Made by a program: the position numbers and the translations under genes
Assembly (NCBI GenBank): GCA_031177735.1
Contig: JAPSKJ010000051.1
Location: 1 to 12,522 of the forward strand
DNA length: 12,522 bases
Reading direction: 5' to 3'
Source: Nocardioides sp.
Lineage (GTDB): Bacteria > Actinomycetota > Actinomycetes > Propionibacteriales > Nocardioidaceae
Part shown: positions 1-5,917 of the stretch, in pieces
How the letters are laid out: each line of letters begins with the position of its first letter
Numbering within the stretch: position 1 is the stretch's first letter
Notes under the pieces: generated by a model
The model's database searches: none
Told to the model about the DNA's origin: nothing
Seen by the model: only the letters and a program-made list of their open reading frames with translations

Positions 1-1901
1 GGCCGCTTCTCGCCGTTGATGGACTTGATGACCAGCTGCGGCCCGGTGCCGTCGTCCTCGGGGAAGGCCCGGATGAACGCCTCCACCAGGCCGTAGGGGT
101 TCTTCCGCCCGGCGATGCTGAGGTAGTCGAAGGTGAAGAGGAACCACGGCCGGGCCGGATCGATCCCGTAGCGCGCCGGAAGCGGGCCGGGATCGGCCGC
201 TCGTTGCGGCAGCGGCGGCATCACGGTGCGGACCGGAACGCCGGGCGAGTGCGCCGCGATCGCATCCCGCATGAAGTCGGTGGCCGCCCACACCTCGTGC
301 ACGTGCTTGAAGCCGGCCTGGTGCTCGATCGGGAAGTCCTCCAGCTCCCAGTACCACATCCCGATCCGGCGGGTGCGCTGCGCGACGTCACCGAGCCGCC
401 GGATGGCGGTCGCGGTCTCCGAGCCGTTCACGCAGATCAACGAGGTGTCGTAGAGGTGCGGCTCGGAGACGCGGTACGCCGCCGTCTGCCTGCTCAGCAG
501 GCCGCGGCCCACGTCGAAGGTGCTCGTCGGCACACCCGCCGCGTGCAACGCCGCATCCATCAGCCGGCCGGACTCGCCGAGCCCCATCTCGCCGGCGAGA
601 TAGCCGATCAGGTTCACTCCCGGGTCGCGCGGGCCCTTCCTCGCCTTGGCCGGTTGCGCCTCGAGGGTCGCCTCGGCGCTCGCTCGCAGCAGGTCGACAT
701 CGCAGCCGAGGGCGTCCGCCTCCTTGACGCCCCAGTTGAGCGCCCACCTGGCCAGCGCGGGACTGTCCGTGCCCGGGACCTCGGGGTAGGCCTCCCGCAG
801 GTCCTCCCGGCGCGAGCGGATCCCGGCCAGGTAGCGCGCCACGGGGCGGCGGTGAGCGCGAGGGACCATCTCGACGCCCCACGCCGCCACGGACTCCTGC
901 TCGTCGGGGTCCAGCAGGTTCGGGAAGTAGCCACCCTGGACGTGGGCCCGGCGTGCTTCGCCGAGGAGGATCTCGTCGAACTGCAGCCGCGGCGGCAGCT
1001 GCGAGCGGTCCTCGCCCTCCTCGCCCTCCTCCGCCCACTGCTCGACGCTGCTGGTGACCAGCTCGAGCAGGTCGGGGTGCTGGCTGAGCTCGAGGGTCGG
1101 CAGGATCGGGGCCTCGGCATCCATGACCCACGGCTTCGCGGGGTCGACCCGCGACATGTCGACCGCGACGACCGCCCGGTCGCCGAGGCGGAGCACGCCC
1201 GCCTCGTCGCGCGCGACGCGCAGGTCGCCCACCCCGCGCCAGGCGGAGATGAGCTGGGCGTCCTGACGCACGACGCGCGCACCGCTCGCAGTCGCGAACT
1301 GGTCGAGCGCCGTGACGGCGGTGCGCCAGTCACCCGCGATCTCCCGCAGCATGCGGAGGTCGGCCGCGCGGTCGAGCGCGTACATCGACCGCGTGAAGAG
1401 CGGCTGCGGTTCGCCTGCCACGTCGGTCATCGGCAGGTGCTGGGTCGCCATCGCCTTCAGGCGCCCGGAGAGGTCGACCAACCGCCCCAGGGAGGCCAGC
1501 TCGGCCCGGGGAAGGACCGCGACGCCACCCTCGGCCGCCGCCGCGAACGGGCCGAGGTCGCCGTAGACCACCACACCCGGTGCGAGCACCACGACCTGCT
1601 CGGCGCCGCGGGAGAAGAGCACCTCGGCACCGATCACCTCGGCGAAGAAAGTGAAGCCCTCACCTTCGAGCGTGCCGGCGGCCGCCCGGGCGACCTCGAC
1701 CGCTCCGACCTCGCGCACCGCGTCCATGAACGCAAGGACCGGCTCATCGGCGACCGGCCGGTAGTTGCCGTCGACGTCCACGACGACGCACGCCATCCTC
1801 GCCCCTGAGATCACCGACTGCACGGTGGAGCGGGTCCGCTCCACCGCGTTGTAGGTCGACACCACGAGCGCGGTCACCGGCTGCTGCTCACGAGGGTTCA
1901 C
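1..1901 (-). CDS. Large glycosyltransferase (GT4/GT-B-like), 3' end outside window
   Basis: The minus-strand frame is open from a GTG at 1901 to the window edge: 633 codons with no stop, so the C-terminus is missing. From about residue 427 it reads GVNLIGYLAGEMGLGESGR, then a segment near 500-520 containing MWYWELEDFP, then FLFTFDYLSIAGRKNP and LVIKSING. These resemble GT-B/GT4 glycosyltransferases of polysaccharide clusters that transfer sugars from nucleotide donors. The first ~420 residues begin TALVVSTYNAVERT, like the opening strand of a GT-A fold, but I recognise no complete domain there. An acidic run EEGEEGED lies near residue 290. No Shine-Dalgarno precedes the GTG; a TAACGT box lies 8 bases upstream, so the message may be nearly leaderless. 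An in-frame GTG 24 bases further in is an alternative start. The family is fairly sure; donor, acceptor and the N-terminal role are unknown. Confidence 0.8.
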   Translation of the reverse strand, partial: MNPREQQPVTALVVSTYNAVERTRSTVQSVISGARMACVVVDVDGNYRPVADEPVLAFMDAVREVGAVEVARAAAGTLEGEGFTFFAEVIGAEVLFSRGAEQVVVLAPGVVVYGDLGPFAAAAEGGVAVLPRAELASLGRLVDLSGRLKAMATQHLPMTDVAGEPQPLFTRSMYALDRAADLRMLREIAGDWRTAVTALDQFATASGARVVRQDAQLISAWRGVGDLRVARDEAGVLRLGDRAVVAVDMSRVDPAKPWVMDAEAPILPTLELSQHPDLLELVTSSVEQWAEEGEEGEDRSQLPPRLQFDEILLGEARRAHVQGGYFPNLLDPDEQESVAAWGVEMVPRAHRRPVARYLAGIRSRREDLREAYPEVPGTDSPALARWALNWGVKEADALGCDVDLLRASAEATLEAQPAKARKGPRDPGVNLIGYLAGEMGLGESGRLMDAALHAAGVPTSTFDVGRGLLSRQTAAYRVSEPHLYDTSLICVNGSETATAIRRLGDVAQRTRRIGMWYWELEDFPIEHQAGFKHVHEVWAATDFMRDAIAAHSPGVPVRTVMPPLPQRAADPGPLPARYGIDPARPWFLFTFDYLSIAGRKNPYGLVEAFIRAFPEDDGTGPQLVIKSINGEKR

Positions 1902-1909
1902 GGGCCAGA

Positions 1910-1915
1910 ACGTTA
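1910..1915 (-). promoter_or_regulatory. Candidate -10 box (TAACGT) for the glycosyltransferase
   Basis: TAACGT fits TANNNT and sits 8 bases before the GTG at 1901, which would give a leader of only one or two bases. It overlaps two short palindromes, AACGTT and GTTAAC. The neighbouring LacI-family regulator would favour operators with a central CG, so this may also be an operator. No convincing -35 box is visible. Confidence 0.35.
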
Positions 1916-1961
1916 ACTGCTGCCGCCTGCGGTGCAGGGATCCGCGCGGCCCGCTCAGCGC

Positions 1962-2975
1962 TCAGCTGCTCTCCCGCACCACCAGGTGCGTCGGGAGCAG
2001 GCGGGAGCCCGGGTCGACCGACGGGTCGTCGACAGCGGCCAGGAGCAGCTCCACCATCGCCACACCCATCTCCTCCGGTGACTGGTGCACGGTGGTGAGC
2101 GGTGGGTGGGTGGACTCGGCCAGCGCGGAGTCGTCGAAGCCGACCACCGACACCTCCTCCGGCACCGAGCGGCCGGCCTCGCGCAACACCTTGAGGGCGC
2201 CGGCGGCCATCGGATCGTTCGCGCAGAACACGGCGTCGAGGTCGGGGCGCCGCTCGAGCAGCACGCGCATGGCCGCCTCCCCGGAGTCGCGGCCGAAGTC
2301 GCCGTGCTCGACCAGGTCGTCGGCGACGTCGAGTCCGGCGGCGGTCAGCGCTGTCCGGTAGCCCGCCAGCCGGTGCCGGGTGACCTGCATGTCAGCCGGT
2401 CCTGCGATGGTCGCGACCACCCGCCTGCCCCGCTCGATCAGGTGCTCGACGGCGAGCCGGGCGCCCTGGGTGTTGTCGGCGTCGACGTACCCCGTGGTGA
2501 TCGACTCCGTCGCCCGTCCGCCGAGGACCACCGGCACGCCGCGCGCCTGCACGCGGGCGGGCAGGTCGGCGTCGTCGTGCAGCGAGAGCAGGAGTACGCC
2601 GTCGACGTGCTGCCGCGTGAGGTAGTCCTCCAGGTGCCCGCCCCGGTCCGCCGGCGCGATGAGGAGGATCAGCTGCTTGTCGCGCGCGGCCAACGTGGTC
2701 CCGATGCCACGGACCACGCCGGCGAAGAAGGGCTCGCCGAACACCCGCTCCTCGGACTCGGCGATGACGAGTGCGATGGCGTCGGTGCGGCGGGTGACCA
2801 GGGCACGAGCCGCGCGGTTCGGCACGTAGCCCAGCTCGGCGATCGCGTCCTCGACGGCCTGGCGGGCCCGGGCGGACACGCGGGCGCCGCCGTTGATCAC
2901 CCGCGACGCCGTCCCGCGACCGACCCCGGCCCGAGCAGCGACGTCCTCGAGTGTGGGGCGCGACGGGACCGGCAT
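1962..2975 (-). CDS. LacI-family transcriptional regulator
   Basis: This is a 337-residue sugar-type repressor of normal family length. Residues 7-27 (PTLEDVAARAGVGRGTASRV) form the LacI helix-turn-helix, and YVPNRAARAL (50-59) is the hinge helix that inserts into the operator. A periplasmic-binding-protein-like sensor follows, with VDGVLLLSLHDD, CANDPMAAGALKVL and VSVVGFDDSALAESTHPPLTTV. The frame stays open upstream into the hydrolase gene, but ATG 2975 fits: the LacI domain starts at once, the upstream stop is four bases away, and a TATCCT box lies six bases before it. It follows the SGNH hydrolase and precedes the glycosyltransferase on the same strand. The effector cannot be told; local cell-surface carbohydrate genes are possible targets. 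Confidence 0.93.
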   Translation of the reverse strand: MPVPSRPTLEDVAARAGVGRGTASRVINGGARVSARARQAVEDAIAELGYVPNRAARALVTRRTDAIALVIAESEERVFGEPFFAGVVRGIGTTLAARDKQLILLIAPADRGGHLEDYLTRQHVDGVLLLSLHDDADLPARVQARGVPVVLGGRATESITTGYVDADNTQGARLAVEHLIERGRRVVATIAGPADMQVTRHRLAGYRTALTAAGLDVADDLVEHGDFGRDSGEAAMRVLLERRPDLDAVFCANDPMAAGALKVLREAGRSVPEEVSVVGFDDSALAESTHPPLTTVHQSPEEMGVAMVELLLAAVDDPSVDPGSRLLPTHLVVRESS

Positions 2976-2979
2976 TCGG

Positions 2980-3828
2980 TCAGGATAGGGCGGACTCAGG
3001 TGCCAGGTGTCCGAACGGCACGGCGTCGAGCACGCCGAGCGCTGCCAGCACCGAGGGCAGCATCGCCTTGGCGGTGCGCTTGTAGCCCTTGGCGCTGGGG
3101 TGGAACTTGTCGATGCTGAACATCTCGTCGGGGTTGGTGACGAAGAACGGACCCACGACGTCGGCGAGCGAGACGACGTAGGCGCCGGCGGCCAGGGCGG
3201 CCTCCGCTTGGGCGGCGGCGAGGTTGCGGGACGCCCGCGCACCCAGCGCCCGGAGTGGTTGCGGGACGGGGCGCAGCGCGCTCAGGTCGGGGCAGGTGCC
3301 GACGACCACGCCCGCGCCCATCTCGCGCAGCCGGGCGACGATCGCCGCGAGATCACGCACCGACTCGGCCTGCGGGACGCGGTGGATCACGTCGTTGCCG
3401 CCGACGACGACGACCGCCACGTCGGGGCGGTAGCCCGGCGCGAGCAGGTCGAGCTGGGCGGCGAGCATGGAGGTCTCCGAACCCACGCGGGCCGCGGTGG
3501 TGAGCCGCACCGAACGCTGGGTCTCCCTCGCGACCGCCTTGGCCAGGCGCGCGCCGAGCGTCCCGCTGCCGTCCTCCGCACCGAGCCCGGCGGCGATGGA
3601 GTCACCGACGAGCAGGAGCTCGATCGGGTTGCCGTAGCTCTTCTTGTAGACCTTGTCGGCGAAGGGCGCGACCTCGCCCAACGGCTTGCCGATCAGGGCG
3701 CGGGCAGCCGCGGCCTGACGCTTGAGCAGCGCGCGGGCCGTGACGCCCGCGGCCGCGCCGATCGCGCTGGCGGCGCCCGCGCTCGCAGCCACCGCGACGA
3801 GCCACCGGGCCTGCTGAGTGCGCTTCAT
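2980..3828 (-). CDS. SGNH/GDSL-type hydrolase with N-terminal membrane segment
   Basis: A 282-residue lipase/esterase-fold protein. The catalytic blocks are visible: GDSIAAG at 75-81 (Ser77 nucleophile), a block II Gly near 116 in RVGSETSM, GGND at 143-146 (oxyanion Asn), and D240-K-F-H243 of the Asp-His dyad. The N-terminus (MKRTQQARWLVAVAASAGAA) has basic residues and then a small-residue hydrophobic stretch to about residue 30, so a signal or membrane anchor with an extracytoplasmic enzyme is likely. I chose ATG 3828 because it begins directly with that basic n-region; an in-frame GTG at 3873 adds 15 residues of no signal character. Neither has a strong Shine-Dalgarno. Its stop is four bases before the LacI-family start. 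The substrate is unknown; an acyl ester on a lipid or cell-wall polymer is plausible. Confidence 0.88.
   Translation of the reverse strand: MKRTQQARWLVAVAASAGAASAIGAAAGVTARALLKRQAAAARALIGKPLGEVAPFADKVYKKSYGNPIELLLVGDSIAAGLGAEDGSGTLGARLAKAVARETQRSVRLTTAARVGSETSMLAAQLDLLAPGYRPDVAVVVVGGNDVIHRVPQAESVRDLAAIVARLREMGAGVVVGTCPDLSALRPVPQPLRALGARASRNLAAAQAEAALAAGAYVVSLADVVGPFFVTNPDEMFSIDKFHPSAKGYKRTAKAMLPSVLAALGVLDAVPFGHLAPESALS
2982..2987 (-). promoter_or_regulatory. -10 box (TATCCT) for a leaderless LacI-family message
   Basis: TATCCT lies six bases before ATG 2975, where a -10 box would start transcription at the start codon. There is no Shine-Dalgarno at this ATG, which supports leaderless translation. 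The box lies inside the last codons of the hydrolase gene, so the regulator may be transcribed separately as well as by readthrough. The -35 region is weak. Confidence 0.5.
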
Positions 3829-3883
3829 GGGGCCGTGGCTACCCGGCCTGGGTGAACTGGAACCCAACAACACCCGACCGGAT

Positions 3884-3906
3884 CCGGCCCGCAGCGTGTC
3901 GGCCGG
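3884..3906 (-). terminator. GC stem-loop after the sulfur-carrier gene, possible terminator
   Basis: CCGGCC (3884-3889) and GGCCGG (3901-3906) can pair in a six-base stem with an 11-base loop, about 25 bases past the sulfur-carrier stop. There is no U tract, so this is at best a weak or Rho-assisted terminator between that operon and the hydrolase gene. Confidence 0.25.
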
Positions 3907-3930
3907 GCGCCGTCTGCCTCGCGAGCGCGG

Positions 3931-4206
3931 TCAGCCTCCGGCCACCGCCGGGATGACCGAGACCTGGGCGCCGTCCGGAGTGGGCGTGGCGAGGTTGTCG
4001 AGGAAGCGGACGTCGTCGTTGCCGACGTAGACGTTGACGAAGCGCCGCAGGTCGCCGTTGTCGTCGAGGATCCGCCCGCGGATGCCGGGGTAGGTCGCCT
4101 CCAGGTCGTCGAGCAGGTCGCGCAGGGTCGCGCCGGAGGCGGTCACCTCGGAGGCGCCTGCGGTGTAGGTGCGCAGGATGGTCGGGATCCGGACGGAGAC
4201 GGACAC
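3931..4206 (-). CDS. MoaD/ThiS-type sulfur-carrier protein with C-terminal Gly-Gly
   Basis: A 91-residue beta-grasp protein of usual family length. The signature is FVNVYVGNDDVRFL (56-69), then TPTPDGAQVSVIPAVAGG at the end, with the exposed terminal Gly-Gly that an E1-like enzyme (MoeZ/ThiF type in actinobacteria) adenylates and converts to a thiocarboxylate. The start is GTG 4206, preceded by GAGGAG with eight bases of spacing. The gene begins 22 bases after the threonine-synthase-like gene and should share its message and SAM riboswitch. The protein could be a MoaD, a CysO-like carrier or an unassigned MoaD2-type carrier. Next to a PLP enzyme, and with no molybdopterin gene here, a CysO-like role as sulfur donor is the better inference. 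No activating enzyme and no Mec-type JAMM peptidase is in the window. Confidence 0.92.
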   Translation of the reverse strand: MSVSVRIPTILRTYTAGASEVTASGATLRDLLDDLEATYPGIRGRILDDNGDLRRFVNVYVGNDDVRFLDNLATPTPDGAQVSVIPAVAGG

Positions 4207-4228
4207 GGTGGGTGCTCCTCGTGGGGGG

Positions 4229-5506
4229 TCAGGCCAGGCCGGTGGCGGCGAAGGCGGAGTACGTCGGCGCGATCGTGGCCGCGGGGCCGACCGAGCCCGA
4301 GACCGCGTCGAGGGTCTTGAGCCCGTGGCCGGTGTTGATGATGACGGTCTCGAGCGCGGGGTCGAGCTGGCCGCTCTCCACCAGCTTCTTGAGCACCGCG
4401 GTGGTGGTGCCGCCGGCGGTCTCGGTGAAGATGCCCTCGGTGCGCGCGAGCAGCACGATGGCTGCCCGGATCTCGTCGTCGGTGACGTCCTCGACCGCCC
4501 CGCCGGTCTGGCGACAGACGTCGAGCACGTAGATCCCGTCGGCCGGGTTGCCGATCGCCAGCGACTTGGCGATGGTGTCGGGCTTGACCGGGCGGATGGC
4601 GTCGACCCCGGCCTTGTAGGCGACCGACACCGGCGAGCAGCCCTCGGCCTGCGCGCCGAAGACCCGGTACGGCTTGTCCTCGACCAGGCCGAGCTTGACC
4701 AGCTCCTGGAAGGCCTTGTGCACCTTGGTCAGCTGGGAGCCGGAGGCGACCGGGATGACGATCTGGTCGGGCAGCCGCCAGCCGAGCTGCTCGGCGATCT
4801 CGTAACCCAACGTCTTGGAGCCCTCGGCGTAGAACGGCCGCACGTTGACGTTGACGAAGGCCCAGCCGTCCTCCTCGCCGGCGATCTCGGAGGCGAGCTT
4901 GTTGACGTCGTCGTAGTTGCCGTCGACAGCCACGAGGTTGGCGGTGAACACGGCGGAGTTGACCTGCTTGGGCTGCTCCAGGTTGCTGGGGATGAAGACG
5001 ACCGTCTTCATCCCCGCCCGGGCGCCGGCGGCAGCGACGGCGTTGGCCAGGTTGCCGGTCGAGGGGCAGGCGAACACCTTCGCGCCCAGCTCTCGGGCGG
5101 CGGAGAGGGCGCAGGCCACGACGCGGTCCTTGAAGGAGTTCGTCGGGTTGGTCGAGTCGTCCTTGACCCACAACCTGGTCAGACCAAGCTCGGCGGCGAG
5201 GTTCTTCGCCTCCAACAGCCGCGTGAATCCCGGCTCCGTGTTGGGGCTGGACTCGATGTCGGTCGGCACCGGGAGCAGCGCCTTGTAGCGCCAGATGTTG
5301 CGGGGACCGGCCTCGATGTCCTCGCGGGTGACGGCCGGGAAGTCATAGGCGACCTCGAGCGGCCCGAAGCACTCCGGACAGGCGTAGAACGGGCCGAGGT
5401 CGACGCGGTGGCCGCACTCGCGACAGGCGAGGCTGGTGGCGTTTCCGAACGCACCCTCCCGCAGGGTCCGGTCAGTGTGCTCGACGGCGGGGGCGACAGC
5501 GCTCAT
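4229..5506 (-). CDS. thrC: Threonine-synthase-like PLP enzyme with N-terminal zinc ribbon
   Basis: A 425-residue fold-type II PLP enzyme. Residues 28-46 hold a CxxC...CxxC zinc ribbon (Cys28, 31, 43, 46). NPTNSFKDR at 120-128 carries the PLP lysine, Lys126. STGN (149-152) and VASGSQL (253-259) match substrate- and phosphate-binding loops, and EGIFTETAGGTTTAVL is the C-terminal family segment. Classical threonine synthase converts O-phosphohomoserine and water to threonine. ATG 5506 is preceded by a strong GAGGAGGAGG. That Shine-Dalgarno lies in the last helix of a SAM-I riboswitch, so the gene should be repressed when SAM is high. Repression by SAM and linkage to a sulfur carrier do not suit a pure threonine role. 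An alternative is beta/gamma-replacement with carrier-bound sulfide to give homocysteine. The fold and family are certain; the true reaction is open. Confidence 0.93.
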   Translation of the reverse strand: MSAVAPAVEHTDRTLREGAFGNATSLACRECGHRVDLGPFYACPECFGPLEVAYDFPAVTREDIEAGPRNIWRYKALLPVPTDIESSPNTEPGFTRLLEAKNLAAELGLTRLWVKDDSTNPTNSFKDRVVACALSAARELGAKVFACPSTGNLANAVAAAGARAGMKTVVFIPSNLEQPKQVNSAVFTANLVAVDGNYDDVNKLASEIAGEEDGWAFVNVNVRPFYAEGSKTLGYEIAEQLGWRLPDQIVIPVASGSQLTKVHKAFQELVKLGLVEDKPYRVFGAQAEGCSPVSVAYKAGVDAIRPVKPDTIAKSLAIGNPADGIYVLDVCRQTGGAVEDVTDDEIRAAIVLLARTEGIFTETAGGTTTAVLKKLVESGQLDPALETVIINTGHGLKTLDAVSGSVGPAATIAPTYSAFAATGLA

Positions 5507-5513
5507 GAGTCCT

Positions 5514-5681
5514 CCTCCTCATCTTCCCCGGACACGTCCTTCGCGCCGGGCCGGAATTAGCACCTCTTCCACGTCCGACATCCGGGTGTCCCCGATCGGT
5601 CGGGGTCGCCGGGCGGCGGAGGCTCGTGGCGGTTGCCGGGACTTCACTGGGCCGTTCCCTCAGTCCCTCTCGATGAGCAGG
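5514..5681 (-). ncRNA. SAM-I (S-box) riboswitch controlling the ThrC-like / sulfur-carrier operon
   Basis: Read on the minus strand, this region carries the S-box core: CATCGAGAGGGACTGAGGGA, then GGCCC, GTGAAG, CCCGGCAACC, and GGTGCTAATTCC (5564-5553). The helices can be drawn by eye. P1: CTCATC (5677-5672) with GATGAG (5523-5518). P2: GGGAC (5667-5663) with GTCCC (5642-5638). P3: CCACG (5629-5625) with CGTGG (5573-5569), containing an inner hairpin CCCCGA/TCGGGG (5605-5600/5595-5590). P4: CCCGG (5550-5546) with CCGGG (5531-5527). The P4 arm before P1 and the kink-turn-like P2 favour SAM-I over SAM-IV. P1 can extend to CCTGCTCATC/GATGAGGAGG with one G-G mismatch, which takes in the Shine-Dalgarno of the downstream gene. 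SAM binding should therefore block translation; no separate terminator or anti-terminator is seen. Confidence 0.95.
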
Positions 5682-5684
5682 TTC

Positions 5685-5690
5685 ACCTTA
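5685..5690 (-). promoter_or_regulatory. Candidate -10 box (TAAGGT) for the riboswitch transcript
   Basis: TAAGGT fits TANNNT, and a start about seven bases on would put the 5' end near 5678, at the first strand of P1. That is where a compact riboswitch transcript would be expected to begin. The -35 region about 17 bases upstream is GC-rich and has no clear match. Confidence 0.4.
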
Positions 5691-5917
5691 GGAGGTCGCC
5701 GCTCGGCCGAGGAAACCGGGGTCCCACATGTCGGAACGTCCGTCCGCCATCCGGACGCGGCTCCCACGCCAGCACGCCCCGGCCTCCCGCGCTCCCGCGT
5801 CTTTTCGTTAACGCGCGCGTCCACCGCGCGCCACCTCGGCGACCGGCTCGCGACAGCGAGCAGCAGCAGGGTCTCAGGTGACCTCCCACGCTCACCCCAG
5901 CACGAAGGGCACCTCGG
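5691..5917. other. Divergent intergenic region, riboswitch operon / PHP gene
   Basis: Together with the riboswitch this makes a gap of about 410 bases without a protein gene. I see an eight-base palindrome CGTTAACG at 5806-5813 within CGCGT...ACGCG arms (5796-5800 and 5811-5815), which may be a regulator site. I find no clear plus-strand -10 box for the PHP gene and no zinc-uptake-regulator type palindrome. Short open frames here show no family resemblance and overlap the riboswitch or its promoter. Confidence 0.4.

Noticed and set aside
204..1808. Plus-strand open frame of 534 codons opposite the glycosyltransferase
   Set aside because: Its translation is Arg/Gly/His/Asp-rich low-information sequence with no family motif; the minus-strand frame gives coherent glycosyltransferase motifs.
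2085..3119. Plus-strand open frame opposite the LacI-family gene
   Set aside because: Shadow frame; no motif and unnatural composition.
2976..3242. N-terminal extension of the LacI-family frame
   Set aside because: The extra residues are a Pro/Ser/Arg-rich out-of-frame reading of the hydrolase gene; the LacI domain begins right after ATG 2975.
3878..3887. CCGGATCCGG palindrome as an operator
   Set aside because: A perfect ten-base GC palindrome is common by chance in this composition, and it lies at no clear promoter.
5514..5681. T-box or threonine attenuator before the thrC-like gene
   Set aside because: There is no T-box motif or leader peptide with Thr/Ile codons; the S-box core (GGCAACC, GGTGCTAATTCC and helices P1-P4) explains the region.
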